The notes: generated from the sequence alone by a model not told the origin. Shown: positions 26,395-39,461, counted from the first letter of the stretch. The stretch is DNA of 64,000 nt from Hyphomicrobiales bacterium (GCA_017305925.1 JAFKJW010000179.1:62001-126000), one strand, 5' to 3'. Translations and numbers: made by a program.

Positions 26395-27021
26395 CTAACG
26401 CCGCCTGACGTTGGATATATCAAGAATCACGCTGTCCGGCGTGAGCCGGCTGGGGCGTTCTATCAGATCGAAGTCCCAGCGGTCACGACATAGTTCGACT
26501 TCCTTGCGGTAATCCCGTCCTTTGTGGAACAGGCCGCGGCCAAGAAACGTCGCCGAAAGCGACAGCAGGACATCGAGCGGTGCGAGCGCGCGAGCCGTGA
26601 CGGTCGCCGCACGCGGGAGCCGGCTTTCTACAGCCTCGATCCGCCTGGCATGAACGGTGACGGGCAGATCGAGCTCCGCGGCAGCCGATCTGAGATAGGC
26701 GGATTTTTTCTGATTGCTCTCAATGAGATGAATATGCGCTCCAGGCCGCTCACGAAGGAACGCCCCGATGACAAGCCCGGGAAAGCCGCCGCCGGAGCCG
26801 AGATCGACCCAGTCCGCCGCATCGCTCAGCGGGGCAATCTGTGCGCTGTCGATTATATGCCGCTCCCACACGTCCTTGAGGGTGGAAGGCGCGGCAAGAT
26901 TGATGCGTCCGGCCCATTTCAGGAAAAAGGCTTCGAGGGCGATCAACCGCTCGGCTGTTTCACGTGAAACCGGCCCTGCGACCTCCTCCAGCCGTCTTGT
27001 TTTTTCTCGATCGGTCGTCAT
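26395..27021 (-). CDS. rsmG: 16S rRNA (guanine-N7) methyltransferase RsmG
   Basis: GidB/RsmG of 208 aa methylates G527 (E. coli numbering) of 16S rRNA; loss gives low-level streptomycin resistance in other bacteria. The SAM loop [11 protein letters not shown] is at residues 72-82. The N-terminal PVSRET at 17-22 is encoded by a parS site, a feature shared by many alphaproteobacteria. The start overlaps the mnmG stop by 4 nt. Confidence 0.95.
   Translation of the reverse strand: MTTDREKTRRLEEVAGPVSRETAERLIALEAFFLKWAGRINLAAPSTLKDVWERHIIDSAQIAPLSDAADWVDLGSGGGFPGLVIGAFLRERPGAHIHLIESNQKKSAYLRSAAAELDLPVTVHARRIEAVESRLPRAATVTARALAPLDVLLSLSATFLGRGLFHKGRDYRKEVELCRDRWDFDLIERPSRLTPDSVILDISNVRRR
26956..26971. 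other. parS: parS centromere site within rsmG
   Basis: TGTTTCACGTGAAACC matches the 16-bp parS consensus TGTTTCACGTGAAACA at 15 positions. It lies about 1.5 kb upstream of the parB gene and is the ParB loading site with the best match in the window. Confidence 0.92.
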
Positions 27022-28886
27022 GCCGCGAAGGAGGGCGCTTTCTGTATTTGCCGGACATGGTGCAGAATGATCGCAAGGGCGGCCGGCGTCATGCCTTCGA
27101 TCCGCTCGGCTTCCGCGATCGAGCGCGGCCGGCGCAGCGCCAGTTTCTGCTTCAGCTCATTGGAGAGTCCCGACAGACGGCCGAAATCGATGGTTTCCGG
27201 GATGAGACGGGCCTCTTCCTTCCGGATAATCTCGGCCTCAACCGACTGACGCGCTACATAGACGGCATATTTCGCTTCGATTTCAAGCCTTTCGGCGGTT
27301 TTCGGATCGATTTCAGACAGGGCCGGAAAGAGCACGCACAGGCGGAAGATATCCAGATCCGGATAGGAGAGCAAATCATACGCGGAGCGGCGGGCGCCAT
27401 CCATATTGACCGACAGTCCCGCTTTTACCGCTTCGTTCGGAGTGACCTTCACATTTTGTGCGAGCGCCCTGGCGGCATCGAGGCATTTCTCCCGGTCCCT
27501 GAATCTCGCCCAGCGGGAAGCGGAACAAAGGCCGAGGGATGCGGCGACAGGCGTAAGCCGGTCATCGGCGTTGTCCGCACGTAGCGACAATCGATACTCC
27601 GCCCGCGATGTAAACATCCGGTAGGGTTCTGAAATGCCCCTGCTGACCAGATCGTCGATAAGGACTCCGATATAGGATTGCGTCCGGCTGAAAAGGTAGC
27701 CGTCCTTGCCGCCCGCGCGCAGCGCCGCATTGAGCCCGGCGACGATGCCTTGCGCGGCTGCTTCCTCGTAGCCCGTCGTCCCGTTAATCTGCCCTGCAAG
27801 GAAAAGACCTTGAAGTTTCCGCGTCTCGAGCGTCGGATCGAGTTCGCGCGGGTCGACATGGTCATATTCGATGGCGTATCCCGGTCGGACGATCCGCGCC
27901 CGTTCCAGGCCTGGTATCGTCGCGATCAGGGCCGCCTGCGTCTCCTCCGGCAGGGAGGTCGAAATCCCGTTGGGATAGACGGTGTCGTCATCGAGTCCTT
28001 CGGGCTCCAGAAAAATCTGGTGGCCCTCGCGATCTCCGAATTTGACGATCTTGTCCTCGATGGAGGGGCAATAGCGGGGACCAATGCCCTCGATCGAGCC
28101 TGAATACAGGGCAGATCGATGCAGATTGTCACGAATGACGGCATGCGTCGCTTCCGTCGTCCGGGTGATCCCACACTCTATCTGCGGCGTGACGATCCTG
28201 TCCGTCATCATCGAGAAGGGGACCGGTTCGGGATCGGCGGCCTGCATGGCCAATGTCGGCCAGTCGATCGTCCGCCCGTCCAGACGTGGCGGCGTTCCGG
28301 TTTTCAGCCGCCCCATCGCGAAGCCATGCCGGCGCAGCGAGTTGGAAAGACCGATGGCCGCCGGCTCGTCGACTCGTCCCGCGACGATCTTCTTTTCGCC
28401 GATATGAATCAAGCCGCTTAGGAACGTGCCGGTGGTCAACACCAGGGATCGGCATCGCATCTCTCGCCCGTCATCCAGCAACAGGCCCGTCACAGCGCCG
28501 GAGACAGCCCTGATTTCGGCAGCTTCCGCCTCGACTACCGTAAGATTTACCTGATCGGCGATCGCGTCCTGCACGGCTTGCCGATAGATCTTTCGGTCGG
28601 CTTGCGTCCGGGGGCCGCGCACCGCGGGTCCCTTTCGGCGATTGAGCATACGAAACTGGATGCCCGCGCGATCCGCGATGCGGCCCATAAGGCCATCCAG
28701 CGCGTCCACCTCCCGTACCAGTTGCCCCTTTCCGAGACCGCCGATCGCCGGATTGCAGGACATCGCACCAACCGTCTCGAAGCTCAAGGTCACAAGCGCC
28801 GTCTTTGCGCCGAGGCGAGCCGATGCGGCGGCAGCCTCGCATCCGGCATGTCCGCCGCCGATAACAACAACGTCGAAATCCAGCAT
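27018..28886 (-). CDS. mnmG: tRNA uridine 5-carboxymethylaminomethyl modification enzyme MnmG
   Basis: FAD-dependent GidA/MnmG of 622 aa, partner of MnmE in wobble-U34 tRNA modification. The FAD motif [14 protein letters not shown] is at residues 6-19, followed by the [13 protein letters not shown] family signature and the C-terminal helical tRNA- and MnmE-binding domain. It is encoded between mnmE and rsmG, overlapping rsmG by 4 nt. A parS site lies in the 101-nt gap towards mnmE. Confidence 0.97.
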   Translation of the reverse strand: MLDFDVVVIGGGHAGCEAAAASARLGAKTALVTLSFETVGAMSCNPAIGGLGKGQLVREVDALDGLMGRIADRAGIQFRMLNRRKGPAVRGPRTQADRKIYRQAVQDAIADQVNLTVVEAEAAEIRAVSGAVTGLLLDDGREMRCRSLVLTTGTFLSGLIHIGEKKIVAGRVDEPAAIGLSNSLRRHGFAMGRLKTGTPPRLDGRTIDWPTLAMQAADPEPVPFSMMTDRIVTPQIECGITRTTEATHAVIRDNLHRSALYSGSIEGIGPRYCPSIEDKIVKFGDREGHQIFLEPEGLDDDTVYPNGISTSLPEETQAALIATIPGLERARIVRPGYAIEYDHVDPRELDPTLETRKLQGLFLAGQINGTTGYEEAAAQGIVAGLNAALRAGGKDGYLFSRTQSYIGVLIDDLVSRGISEPYRMFTSRAEYRLSLRADNADDRLTPVAASLGLCSASRWARFRDREKCLDAARALAQNVKVTPNEAVKAGLSVNMDGARRSAYDLLSYPDLDIFRLCVLFPALSEIDPKTAERLEIEAKYAVYVARQSVEAEIIRKEEARLIPETIDFGRLSGLSNELKQKLALRRPRSIAEAERIEGMTPAALAIILHHVRQIQKAPSFAA

Positions 28887-28921
28887 CGATAGCTCTTTCT
28901 GCTCGCGTCAACCTCTAGGGC

Positions 28922-28937
28922 GGTTTCACGTGAAACG
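28922..28937. other. parS: parS site between mnmG and mnmE
   Basis: The 14-bp core GTTTCACGTGAAAC (28923-28936) is perfect, with only the two outer bases differing from consensus. It is intergenic, so no coding constraint explains it. Confidence 0.88.
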
Positions 28938-28974
28938 CAAACAGCACCGGTTCGCATGGCGGATTGGTGGAGCG

Positions 28975-28990
28975 TGTTTCACGTGAGTCA
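28975..28990. other. parS-like site, one half degenerate, at the mnmE stop
   Basis: TGTTTCACGTGAGTCA has a perfect left half and core with two mismatches in the right half. It overlaps the mnmE stop codon (28988-28990) and lies 53 bp from the previous parS. Likely a weaker ParB site. Confidence 0.6.
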
Positions 28991-30310
28991 TTTTCCGATG
29001 CAGAACGTGGAAAAGATCACCCCGAGCAGTTCTTCCGTACTCACATGCCCAGTTATGCGACCAATCGCATTGCCGGCGTCGCGCAACGCTTCGGCGCGCA
29101 ATTCGAGTGGCAGGTGCCCCTTGTCCGCCTCGCTCAGCGCGGCCGCCGCCTGCCGCAGCAGCGCCAGATGGCGCTGCCGAAGCGGGAGCAGATTGGCAGT
29201 TCCAACCGTATCGCGAACCCGGCTCGCGATCCGGTCCAGCAGAAGATCCAGCCCCTCACCGGTCTTGCTCGAAATACCCAGTTCGTCCTCGGAGCGCGAC
29301 CCGCCGCCCAAATCGATCTTCGTCACAAGCTTTAACGTCTTGTCGCGAAAAGGAGCTTCTCTGTCCCAATGCTCCGAGTCCATCTCCCCGGCTGGCCAAA
29401 GATGAAGAACGAGGTCCGCCCGTTCCGCCCGCTCGATCGCCCGCCGGATGCCAATCCGCTCGGCCTCATGTTCCGTCTCCCGGATTCCAGCCGTGTCAGT
29501 GACGCGTACCTTGTAACCCTCGACATCCAGAGCCACCTCGATCAGATCGCGCGTCGTCCCCGGCTCCGCCGTCACGATTGCCGCATCGCGTTTGGCCAAA
29601 GCATTGATAAGGCTCGATTTACCGGAGTTCGGCGGACCGATGATCACGATATCGAAGCCATCCCGAACGATCTCGGCACGGCCGAAATCCGCACAATGGA
29701 TACTCATCTCTTCCGCGAGCGCCCTCACATCCGCCCACACGGCACCGGCGACGGATCCCGGCACGTCTCCCTCATCGGCAAAGTCGAGCTCCGCTTCGAT
29801 CATTGCACGGGCGTGCAACACCCGCCCTCGCCATCCCTCGTAGAGCCGCCGCTGGGCACCTTGCTGGGACAGCATCGCAAGCTTGCGCTGCGCTTCCGTT
29901 TCGGCTCCGATAAGTTCGGACAAGGCTTCAGCCTGCGTCAGATCGAATTTGCCATTGAGGAATCCCCGCCGTGCAAATTCACCCGGCTCGGCCAAACGGA
30001 ATCCGGGAAGGCTACCCAATCTCTCCAGGACGGCCGCCACCGTCGCGCGGCCGCCATGCACCTGCAACTCCAGCACGTCTTCTCCCGTCGCGCTTGCAGG
30101 ACTCTGAAACCAGATCACCAAAGCGTGATCCAGCACGCTGCCCCTATCGTCTCGCAGCGTTCTTGCAAAGGCACGCCGCGGCTCCGGATCACCGCCTCCG
30201 ACCAGCGCGGCATAGGCGTCGCGGCATCCCTCGCCGGAAATACGGATCACCGCGACCCCCGAGGGCAGCGCGCCGCTGGACAGCGCAAAGATCGTGTCCG
30301 GAAATTTCAT
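28988..30310 (-). CDS. mnmE: tRNA modification GTPase MnmE
   Basis: G protein of 440 aa that works with MnmG on tRNA U34. The N-terminal formyl-tetrahydrofolate-binding domain starts [22 protein letters not shown], the P-loop GPPNSGKSS is at residues 225-233, the TTRD switch follows, and the C-terminal catalytic cysteine is in FCIGK. ATG 30308-30310 is chosen by family length; an ATG at 30319 is also possible. Only about 30 bp separate it from the divergent DUF255 gene, so the two promoters must overlap. Confidence 0.96.
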   Translation of the reverse strand: MKFPDTIFALSSGALPSGVAVIRISGEGCRDAYAALVGGGDPEPRRAFARTLRDDRGSVLDHALVIWFQSPASATGEDVLELQVHGGRATVAAVLERLGSLPGFRLAEPGEFARRGFLNGKFDLTQAEALSELIGAETEAQRKLAMLSQQGAQRRLYEGWRGRVLHARAMIEAELDFADEGDVPGSVAGAVWADVRALAEEMSIHCADFGRAEIVRDGFDIVIIGPPNSGKSSLINALAKRDAAIVTAEPGTTRDLIEVALDVEGYKVRVTDTAGIRETEHEAERIGIRRAIERAERADLVLHLWPAGEMDSEHWDREAPFRDKTLKLVTKIDLGGGSRSEDELGISSKTGEGLDLLLDRIASRVRDTVGTANLLPLRQRHLALLRQAAAALSEADKGHLPLELRAEALRDAGNAIGRITGHVSTEELLGVIFSTFCIGK

Positions 30311-30344
30311 TGATCGCATCGGCTCCACGCTCTACCTCTCGATC

Positions 30345-32369
<2,025 letters not shown>

Positions 32370-32381
32370 CGCCCATCGGCG

Positions 32382-33647
32382 TCAGGTGTTCATCGAATCG
32401 AAGAAATCGGCGTTCGTCTTGGTCTGCTTGAGCTTGTCGATCAGAAACTCGATCGCATCGGTCGTTCCCATCGGCGCGAGGATACGGCGCAGGACGAAGA
32501 TCTTCTGGAGGTCGGCGCGCGGCACCAGCAGATCCTCCTTGCGGGTGCCCGACTTGAGGATATCGATCGCCGGGTAGATGCGCTTGTCGGCCACCTTGCG
32601 GTCGAGCTGGATTTCGCAGTTGCCGGTGCCCTTGAACTCCTCGAAGATCACCTCGTCCATGCGGCTGCCGGTATCGATCAGCGCCGTGGCGATGATCGTC
32701 AGGGAGCCGCCTTCCTCGATGTTGCGCGCCGCGCCGAAGAAACGCTTCGGCCGCTGCAGCGCGTTGGCGTCGACGCCGCCGGTCAGCACCTTGCCCGAGG
32801 AGGGGACGACAGTGTTGTAGGCACGGCCGAGGCGGGTGATGGAATCGAGAAGAATGACGACGTCCCGCCCATGCTCGACCAGGCGCTTGGCCTTTTCGAT
32901 CACCATCTCGGCGACCTGAACGTGCCGCACCGCCGGCTCGTCGAAGGTCGAGGAGATCACCTCGCCCTTCACCGAGCGCTGCATGTCGGTGACTTCCTCC
33001 GGCCGCTCGTCGATCAGAAGCACGATCAGGTAGCATTCCGGATGGTTCGCGGTAATTGAATGGGCGATGTTCTGCAGCAGAACCGTCTTGCCGGTGCGTG
33101 GCTGCGCGTTGATCAGGGCGCGCTGCCCCTTGCCGATCGGCGCGACCAGATCGATCACGCGCGGCGATATGTCCTTGGTGGTCGGATTGTCGACCTCCAT
33201 CTTCAGCCGCTCGGTCGGATAAAGCGGCGTCAGATTGTCGAAATGAATCTTGTGCCGGATCTTCTCCGGGTCGTCGAAATTGATCGTGTTGACCTTGAGC
33301 AGCGCGAAATAGCGCTCGCCTTCCTTCGGGCTGCGGATCGGCCCCTCGACCGTATCGCCGGTCTTGAGCGAAAACCGGCGGATCTGCGAGGGCGAGATGT
33401 AGATGTCGTCAGGGCCCGGTAGATAGTTGGCGTTGGCCGAGCGCAGGAAACCGAAACCGTCCTGCAGGACCTCGACCACGCCTTCTCCGATGATCTCGAC
33501 ATCCTGGGCGGCGAGCTTCTTCAGGATCGCGAACATCAGCTCCTGCTTGCGCATGACGCTGGCGTTCTCCACCTCGAGCGATTCCGCGAAGGCGATCAGG
33601 TCCGTCGGCTTCTTGTTCTTGAATTCGGTGAGCTTCATTTCCTGCAT
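32382..33647 (-). CDS. rho: Transcription termination factor Rho
   Basis: Hexameric RNA helicase of 421 aa. The N-terminal [21 protein letters not shown] and the cold-shock-like RNA-binding domain ([30 protein letters not shown]) precede the ATPase core with P-loop [19 protein letters not shown] and the R-loop [20 protein letters not shown]. Start ATG 33645-33647; the in-frame extension upstream has no family similarity. A leader of about 165 nt back to hemJ could house autoregulation, which is common for rho. Confidence 0.97.
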   Translation of the reverse strand: MQEMKLTEFKNKKPTDLIAFAESLEVENASVMRKQELMFAILKKLAAQDVEIIGEGVVEVLQDGFGFLRSANANYLPGPDDIYISPSQIRRFSLKTGDTVEGPIRSPKEGERYFALLKVNTINFDDPEKIRHKIHFDNLTPLYPTERLKMEVDNPTTKDISPRVIDLVAPIGKGQRALINAQPRTGKTVLLQNIAHSITANHPECYLIVLLIDERPEEVTDMQRSVKGEVISSTFDEPAVRHVQVAEMVIEKAKRLVEHGRDVVILLDSITRLGRAYNTVVPSSGKVLTGGVDANALQRPKRFFGAARNIEEGGSLTIIATALIDTGSRMDEVIFEEFKGTGNCEIQLDRKVADKRIYPAIDILKSGTRKEDLLVPRADLQKIFVLRRILAPMGTTDAIEFLIDKLKQTKTNADFFDSMNT

Positions 33648-33812
33648 GGGAGGACTCTCGAAAGGCCGGAGAGAAAACGTGGCTGAGGCAACGCTGCGTG
33701 CCGGAGGCGCCCGGACCTTGAACATCGGCTGGCGCATGGCGGGGAGGGAGGTAGCGCTTGTAGCGCCGACTCCCGCAAAGAGCAAGGTACCAAATCGTGC
33801 GGGGACGCAGCG

Positions 33813-34355
33813 TCAGAACGGCTTGACGATCACCATGATCACGATGACGATCATCAACAATGTAGGGATTTCGTTGACGATCCGCCAGTGGCGCGCCGGC
33901 TTCTCGTTACGGTCCTCGGCGAATTTCCTGACTGCCGCCGAGAGATAGCCGTGGCAGGCCGAAAGCGCCAGCACCGCGGCAAGCTTGACGTGCAGCCAGC
34001 CACCCTGGAAGCCGAATCCGCGCCATGCCAGCCACAGGCCGAGCGCCCAGGCGAGCGTCATCGACGGATTGATGATACCGCGCAAGAGCCGGCGCTCCAT
34101 GACCTTGAACGTCTCCGACCGTTCGGAGCCGACCGCCGATTCGGCATGGTATACGAACAGCCTCGGCAGATAGAGCATTCCGGCCATCCAGGCGATCACG
34201 GCGATCACATGCAGCGCCTTGATCCACGAATAGAGGCTATCGGGGGCGAGCCAGAACAGCGCAAGCGTCAGAAGGACGAAGACGCCGACCGCGATCGCGG
34301 CCCGCCGCATCGCCGTTCTGCCGTCCTTCGCTGGATCGTTCCTGTCCGCCGTCAC
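33813..34355 (-). CDS. hemJ: Protoporphyrinogen IX oxidase HemJ
   Basis: Small membrane protein with four or five helices (core [72 protein letters not shown]) matching HemJ, the heme-pathway oxidase that replaces HemG/HemY in most alphaproteobacteria. The histidines in the first helix pair and the following lysine region are the conserved functional residues. GTG 34353-34355 overlaps the hemE stop (GTGA) and gives 180 aa; ATG 34310 (165 aa) is the alternative. Coupling to hemE fits joint control of heme synthesis. Confidence 0.9.
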   Translation of the reverse strand: MTADRNDPAKDGRTAMRRAAIAVGVFVLLTLALFWLAPDSLYSWIKALHVIAVIAWMAGMLYLPRLFVYHAESAVGSERSETFKVMERRLLRGIINPSMTLAWALGLWLAWRGFGFQGGWLHVKLAAVLALSACHGYLSAAVRKFAEDRNEKPARHWRIVNEIPTLLMIVIVIMVIVKPF

Positions 34356-35383
34356 GCCGCACCGGCCTTCCTGATCCGCTCGATCATCCGCTCGACATGC
34401 GCGATCGGCGTTTCCGGCGTGATCCCGTGCCCCAGATTGAACACCAGCGGACCCTGCCCCAGCACGCCCAGAATCGCATCCACGCCCTCGTCCAGGGCCT
34501 TTCCTCCGGCCACGAGGCGCAAGGGATCGAGATTGCCCTGCACGGCCCCCGCACCCTGCAGATCTGCTGCCTGAGTCAGGGGGACGCTCCAGTCGAGCCC
34601 CAGTGCCGTAACGCCGGCCTTTTCGCGGAAACCGCCATAGAGCGATCCGGCCCCGCGCGGAAATCCGATGATCGGCACACGCGGATAGGATTTCCGCACA
34701 TCTTCCACGATCCGGCGCATGGGGGCAACGCAAAAGGCCTCGAACGAAGCCTCGTCGAGCACGCCCGCCCAGGAATCGAAGATCTGCACCACATCCGCGC
34801 CCGCCGCGATCTGCCGCTTGAGATAGGCGGCCGACTGGTCGGCGAGAATCATCAGAAGCTGCTCCATCGCCTCCGGAAACCGGTAGGCGAAAAGCCGCGC
34901 CGGGGCCTGGTCGGGCGTTCCGTGGCCGGCGATCATATAGGTCGCGACGGTCCAGGGCGCGCCGCAAAAGCCGATCAGCGTCGTCTCGGTGGGAAGGGCT
35001 CCACGCAGCCTGCGCACGGTTTCGTAGACCGGCTCAAGATGATCGTGAAACCCTTCGGTCTTCAGCCTGCCGACGCCGTCCGGATCGATAGGATCCAGGA
35101 TCGGACCGCGTCCTTCCTCGAAGCGGAGATTGCGGCCGAGCGCATGCGGGACGACGAGGATGTCGGAAAACAGGATGGCCGCGTCGAAGCCGAAACGGCG
35201 GATCGGCTGCAGCGTCACCTCCACCGCGAAATCGGGCGTGTAGCAGAGATCCAGAAAGCTGCCGGCCTTTTCGCGCGCAGCGCGGTATTCCGGAAGATAG
35301 CGCCCGGCCTGCCGCATCATCCAGATCGGCGGAGGGAATTGCCGCTCTCCGTTGAGCACGTCGACGACCCGTCTTTTGGTCAC
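34352..35383 (-). CDS. hemE: Uroporphyrinogen decarboxylase HemE
   Basis: Converts uroporphyrinogen III to coproporphyrinogen III; 343 aa. The conserved N-terminal [17 protein letters not shown] and the substrate-binding [12 protein letters not shown] are present. It starts at GTG 35381-35383 with GAGAGGAAAA upstream. In Caulobacter, Brucella and Sinorhizobium hemE flanks the chromosomal origin; here too the region upstream carries origin-like features. Confidence 0.97.
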   Translation of the reverse strand: MTKRRVVDVLNGERQFPPPIWMMRQAGRYLPEYRAAREKAGSFLDLCYTPDFAVEVTLQPIRRFGFDAAILFSDILVVPHALGRNLRFEEGRGPILDPIDPDGVGRLKTEGFHDHLEPVYETVRRLRGALPTETTLIGFCGAPWTVATYMIAGHGTPDQAPARLFAYRFPEAMEQLLMILADQSAAYLKRQIAAGADVVQIFDSWAGVLDEASFEAFCVAPMRRIVEDVRKSYPRVPIIGFPRGAGSLYGGFREKAGVTALGLDWSVPLTQAADLQGAGAVQGNLDPLRLVAGGKALDEGVDAILGVLGQGPLVFNLGHGITPETPIAHVERMIERIRKAGAA

Positions 35384-35404
35384 GTGGCGTTTTCCTCTCC
35401 GAGG

Positions 35405-35463
35405 GAGTCCAAATGAAAATCTCTATGAAATGAATCTTCTGATTCTACGACTCTGTTGGAATC
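35405..35463. promoter_or_regulatory. Cluster of five GANTC (CcrM) sites at oriC/hemE promoter
   Basis: GANTC occurs at 35405 (GAGTC), 35432 (GAATC), 35441 (GATTC), 35449 (GACTC) and 35459 (GAATC). The last four start 9, 8 and 10 bp apart. Random expectation is one per 256 bp. CcrM methylates GANTC late in the alphaproteobacterial cell cycle, so this block changes methylation state when the adjacent origin fires. Confidence 0.7.
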
Positions 35464-35788
35464 GGGAGTAGGCAAAAGGTCACGGCCCCGCCCCCTGCAA
35501 CCTTTGATCCATCTTGAAGGCAGAAAGGGACGGTCTCCTGTTAAGATCGGGGAAAGTAAGAAATTTAAATTGTAAATCAATGGTTTGTTCGGATGCTAAA
35601 AATCGTCGGCAAAGCGCCGCTGTGTATGGCGAGGCTTGTTCACCGTATTCTTCACAGCCGTGCTTCCAAGTCCATCCGGCACCGAATTGTGGATAAGCGG
35701 GCCTCTGATACAGTCGGCGAAACAGGCGGCAGACGCAGGGCCGCCGCATCCACAGGTTTCAACAGGCCGGCGGGGACCTTGTGCAAAA
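35464..35788. other. oriC: Putative chromosomal replication origin oriC
   Basis: Gap between hemE and the DUF299 gene. DnaA boxes: a perfect TTATCCACA on the minus strand at 35688-35696; TTTTGCACA (fits TTWTNCACA) on the minus strand at 35780-35788; weaker TTCTTCACA at 35648-35656 and GCATCCACA at 35746-35754. An AT-rich block at 35553-35583 (AAATTTAAATTGTAAATCAA) is a candidate unwinding element in otherwise GC-rich DNA. Position beside hemE matches mapped origins in Caulobacter and Sinorhizobium. No clear CtrA TTAA-N7-TTAA site was found. Confidence 0.75.
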
Positions 35789-36596
35789 GCAGCAGAGCTT
35801 CTTCCATCTCCACCTGATATCGGACGCGACCGGCGAGACGCTGCTGGCGGCGGGCCGCGCCGCCTCGGCGCAATACAAGAATGCACGCTCGATCGAGCAC
35901 ATCTATCCGCTCATCCGCACGGAGAAGCAGCTTCAGAAGGTGTTCGAGGAGATCGACGCCGAGCCGGGCATCGTCCTCTACACGGTCGTCGACCACACGC
36001 TGGCGCGGCAGATCGACGAGCGCTGCCAGCAGATGGGCTTGCCGGTCGTCTCCGTGCTGGAGCCCGTTCTGACCGTCTTCCAGTCCTATCTCGGCGCGCC
36101 GGCGGGCCGGCGGGTCGGCGCGCAGCATGTGCTCGACGCAGAATATTTCAGGCGCATCGACGCGCTGAACTTCACCATGGAGCACGACGACGGACAGTTG
36201 CCGGTTGACATGAACGAAGCCGACATCGTGCTGATCGGCATTTCGCGCACGTCGAAGACCCCGACGAGCATCTACCTCGCCAATCGCGGGATCAAGACGG
36301 CCAACATTCCGATCGTCCTGGGAGTTCCCGTGCCCGAGAGCCTGGTTGCGGCGACGCGCCCGCTGATCGTGGGGCTCGTGGCGACGGCGGAGCGGATCTC
36401 CCAGGTCAGGCAAAACAGAATCCTGGGAGCGGGGTATGATCCGGCGGAGTATGTCGACCGCTCCACGATTTCCGCCGAGCTCGTTTATGCGAGACAGATA
36501 TGCACGCGATACAATTGGCCGATGATCGACGTCACCCGCCGCTCCATCGAGGAAACGGCGGCGGCGATCGTTGCCCTGCGCGGCAAGTCGCGCTAG
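35781..36596 (+). CDS. Pyruvate,phosphate dikinase / PEP synthase regulatory protein (DUF299)
   Basis: Bifunctional serine/threonine kinase and phosphorylase of 271 aa that switches PPDK or PEP synthase off with ADP and on with phosphate. Family features are the N-terminal [14 protein letters not shown], the P-loop-like [18 protein letters not shown] and the C-terminal [31 protein letters not shown] start at 35781 is used. Together with maf, aroE, coaE and dnaQ it forms the conserved rightward operon leaving oriC. Confidence 0.93.
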   Translation: MQKQQSFFHLHLISDATGETLLAAGRAASAQYKNARSIEHIYPLIRTEKQLQKVFEEIDAEPGIVLYTVVDHTLARQIDERCQQMGLPVVSVLEPVLTVFQSYLGAPAGRRVGAQHVLDAEYFRRIDALNFTMEHDDGQLPVDMNEADIVLIGISRTSKTPTSIYLANRGIKTANIPIVLGVPVPESLVAATRPLIVGLVATAERISQVRQNRILGAGYDPAEYVDRSTISAELVYARQICTRYNWPMIDVTRRSIEETAAAIVALRGKSR

Positions 36597-36630
36597 TCGG
36601 ATCGAACCGCAGCGAGCATCGGACCGACCC

Positions 36631-37230
36631 ATGGCCGCAACCATAATTCTTGCATCCGGCAGCCCTTTTCGAAGGAAGCTTCTTGAAAATGCCGGCATCC
36701 CGTTCACCGCGGTTCGTCCGGAAATCGACGAGCGAGCCGCCGAGGCCCCGCTGAAGTCGTCCGGAGCGACACCGGAGGAGGTCGCCCAGATCCTTGCCGA
36801 AGCCAAGGCGATGGATGTCGCCGGACGCCACGAGGGCGCCATCGTCATCGGCTCGGACCAGACTCTGTCTCTGGGCGGCGAGATATTCCACAAGCCGAAG
36901 GACATGGAAGAGGCGCGCCGCCATCTGCTTGCCCTGTCAGGCAGGACACACCAGCTCAACAGCGCGCTGGCCATCATGCGTTCCGGCGAGACGCTGTGGT
37001 GCCACGTCGATGTCGCCAGGCTGACCATGCGCAAGCTCGAGCCGGCCTTCATCGGCCGGCACCTCGCAAAGGTCGGGGACAAGGCTCTGGCGAGCGTCGG
37101 CGCCTACCAGATAGAGGGCGAGGGCATACAGCTCTTCGAGAGGATCGAGGGCAGCTATTTCACCATTGTCGGCCTGCCGATGCTGCCGCTTCTGGCAAAG
37201 CTTCGCGAACTGGGCGCGATCGATGGCTGA
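36631..37230 (+). CDS. maf: Maf-family nucleotide pyrophosphatase
   Basis: A 199-aa Maf/YceF-type protein that hydrolyses non-canonical nucleoside triphosphates. Motifs: [17 protein letters not shown] at the N terminus, IVIGSDQTL in the middle with the catalytic aspartate, and [32 protein letters not shown] at the C terminus. The chosen ATG begins the family; its 3' end overlaps aroE by 8 nt. Confidence 0.92.
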   Translation: MAATIILASGSPFRRKLLENAGIPFTAVRPEIDERAAEAPLKSSGATPEEVAQILAEAKAMDVAGRHEGAIVIGSDQTLSLGGEIFHKPKDMEEARRHLLALSGRTHQLNSALAIMRSGETLWCHVDVARLTMRKLEPAFIGRHLAKVGDKALASVGAYQIEGEGIQLFERIEGSYFTIVGLPMLPLLAKLRELGAIDG

Positions 37231-38059
37231 AACGGTGAAAGCCTTCGTCTGCGGTCACCCGATCGCGCATTCGCGATCCCCGAAGATTCACGGGTACTGG
37301 CTGAAGACATACGGCATCGCCGGCAGCTACGAGGCCGTCGACATCGCGCCGGAAGATTTTGCAGCCTTCGCCGCATCCTTGCGCGAGCGAGGGTACACGG
37401 GCGGCAATGTCACGCTCCCGAACAAGGAAGCCGCCTTCGCGGCCGCTATGTGGAGGGACGACGCGGCCGTCGCGATCGGGGCCGCCAACACGCTGTGGTT
37501 CGAGGACGACCGGCTCTGCGCCGGCAACACGGATGCCTATGGCTTTGCGGCCAATCTGGACGACAGGGCCCCCGGCTGGGAACGCGGGAAAACCGCCGTC
37601 GTTCTTGGTGCCGGCGGCTCTTCCCGGGCGGTGATCCATGCCTTGAAGGTGAGGGGTTTCACGGATATCCGCGTCGTCAACCGCACGGTCGCACGCGCTG
37701 CCGAGCTTGCCCGGCATTTCGGCGAGGGCGTCGCCGCACACGGCCTGTTCGCCCTTTCCGAAGTGCTTTCGGACGCCGATCTGGTCGTCAACACGACCTC
37801 GCTCGGAATGAAAGGCGAGGGCGAATTGCCCGCCGATCCCGGCCTGATCGCGCAGAACGCGATCGTCACAGACCTCGTCTACGTGCCGCTGATGACACCA
37901 TTCCTCGCCGCGGCCGCCGCGCAAGGGCTGAAGACGGTCGACGGCCTCGGCATGCTCCTGCACCAGGCGGTGCCCGGCTTCGAGCGCTGGTTCGGCGCGC
38001 GGCCGGAGGTGACAGCCGAGCTGCGCGACAGGATCGTCGCCGATCTCGGTGCGGCCTGA
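37223..38059 (+). CDS. aroE: Shikimate dehydrogenase AroE
   Basis: NADPH-dependent reduction of 3-dehydroshikimate in the shikimate pathway; 278 aa. Substrate-site SRSPKIHG, catalytic lysine and aspartate in [10 protein letters not shown] and GNTDAYGF, and the nucleotide-binding [12 protein letters not shown] are all visible. It overlaps maf by 8 nt and coaE by 1 nt (TGATG), within the rightward operon. Confidence 0.95.
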   Translation: MAETVKAFVCGHPIAHSRSPKIHGYWLKTYGIAGSYEAVDIAPEDFAAFAASLRERGYTGGNVTLPNKEAAFAAAMWRDDAAVAIGAANTLWFEDDRLCAGNTDAYGFAANLDDRAPGWERGKTAVVLGAGGSSRAVIHALKVRGFTDIRVVNRTVARAAELARHFGEGVAAHGLFALSEVLSDADLVVNTTSLGMKGEGELPADPGLIAQNAIVTDLVYVPLMTPFLAAAAAQGLKTVDGLGMLLHQAVPGFERWFGARPEVTAELRDRIVADLGAA

Positions 38060-38655
38060 TGATCGTGCTCGGCCTTACCGGCTCGATCGGCATGGGCAAG
38101 TCGACGACCGCCGCCATGTTCCGCGAGCTCGGCGTTCCCGTCCATGATTCCGACGAGGCCGTGCATCGTCTCTATGCCGGCAAGGCCGCGCCGCTCGTCG
38201 AGGCCGCCTTTCCGGGAACCGTGGTGGAAGGCCGCGTCGATCGCAATCGCCTCGCCCGCTGCGTGGTGGGCGACGCGGCCGCGATGAAGAGGCTGGAATC
38301 GATCGTCCACCCGCTGGTCCGCGCTGACGCCTACGCCTTCCTTGCGCATCATCGCGCGCAGGGCGCGCCGATCGCGGTGCTCGACATTCCGCTGCTCTTC
38401 GAGACCGGAGGCGAGGCCCGCGTCGACAGGATCGTCGTCGTCTCGGCGCCCGCGGATGTCCAAAGAGCCCGCGTGATGGCCCGCCCCGGCATGACGGAGG
38501 AGAAATTCGCCGCGATTCTCGCCGCGCAGATGCCGGATGCGGAAAAGCGCCGCCGCGCGGATTTTGTCGTCGAGACGGGTTCGGGGATGGAGCCGGCCAG
38601 GAAGGCGGTCGAGGCGATCGTCCACAGCTTGCAGCGCGACCGCCGCGTCTCCTGA
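38059..38655 (+). CDS. coaE: Dephospho-CoA kinase CoaE
   Basis: Last step of coenzyme A synthesis; 198 aa. P-loop GSIGMGKST at residues 8-16, followed by [12 protein letters not shown] and the family HPLVR and [15 protein letters not shown] 38059 overlaps the aroE stop by one base. The longer in-frame extension lies in aroE and is discarded. Confidence 0.95.
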   Translation: MIVLGLTGSIGMGKSTTAAMFRELGVPVHDSDEAVHRLYAGKAAPLVEAAFPGTVVEGRVDRNRLARCVVGDAAAMKRLESIVHPLVRADAYAFLAHHRAQGAPIAVLDIPLLFETGGEARVDRIVVVSAPADVQRARVMARPGMTEEKFAAILAAQMPDAEKRRRADFVVETGSGMEPARKAVEAIVHSLQRDRRVS

Positions 38656-38711
38656 CAAAGATCCCTTGAACAGAGACCGTGACGGGCGCCAACTGCGGGC
38701 GGAGCGATTCG

Positions 38712-39425
38712 ATGCGTGAAATCATTTTCGACACGGAAACCACCGGCCTGGACTCCCGGGAAGACAGGGTAATCGAGATCGGCGCGGTCGAACTCGTGAA
38801 CCGCTTTCCGACCAGCCGCACCTTTCATCACTATATCAATCCGGACGGGCGCCCGATCCATCCTGACGCGCAGGCCGTGCACGGTATCAGCCTTGCTGAC
38901 CTGGCGGATAAGCCTGTCTTTGCCGAGATCGCGGAAAAGTTTATCGAGTTCATCGATGGGGCGAAGCTCATCGCGCACAATGCCAATTTCGACATGGGCT
39001 TCATCAATGCCGAGTTCGCCCGTCTCGGGCACCCGGCCATCGATGCCGCTCGCGTCGTCGACTCCCTAGCGCTCGCGCGGCGCAAGCATCCGATGGGTCC
39101 GAACTCGCTCGATGCGCTCTGCCGGCGCTACGGGATCGACAACAGCCGCCGCACCAAGCACGGAGCCCTGCTGGACTCCGAGCTTCTTGCGGAGGTCTAT
39201 GTCGAGCTGATCGGCGGCAAGCAGGCCGCCCTTGTCCTGGAAGCTGCGTCGGTGGTGACGGCGGGAGCTGCGGCGGAGGAAACCGTTGCCGTCACGTCCT
39301 GTTTGCGCCCCTCGCCCTTGCCGCCGCGGCTGAGCGAGGCGGAGCGCGAGGCGCACGACAGGCTGGTGGCCGAGCTGGGCGAGAAGGCGATCTGGGCGAA
39401 GTTCAACGAGCCGCGGGCGGCCTGA
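38712..39425 (+). CDS. dnaQ: DNA polymerase III epsilon subunit DnaQ
   Basis: Proofreading 3'-5' exonuclease of the replicase, 237 aa. ExoI motif DTETTGL with Asp7 and Glu9, ExoII HNANFDMGF and ExoIII HGALLDSELLAEVY are intact. A Pro/Ser-rich linker and a short C-terminal segment follow, which in other species bind the alpha subunit. It is the last gene of the rightward oriC operon; secB reads towards it. Confidence 0.95.
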   Translation: MREIIFDTETTGLDSREDRVIEIGAVELVNRFPTSRTFHHYINPDGRPIHPDAQAVHGISLADLADKPVFAEIAEKFIEFIDGAKLIAHNANFDMGFINAEFARLGHPAIDAARVVDSLALARRKHPMGPNSLDALCRRYGIDNSRRTKHGALLDSELLAEVYVELIGGKQAALVLEAASVVTAGAAAEETVAVTSCLRPSPLPPRLSEAEREAHDRLVAELGEKAIWAKFNEPRAA

Positions 39426-39461
39426 GGGTCCAGCCTGTCCTCCCGGAAGGAGGCCGGAGCC

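Noticed and set aside
35464..35788. CtrA-type TTAA-N7-TTAA sites in the origin region
   Set aside because: Several TTAA strings occur in the AT-rich block but none has the correct spacing.
39439..39453. CCTCC-N5-GGAGG hairpin between dnaQ and secB
   Set aside because: Five-bp stem without a T run on either strand; too weak to call a terminator.
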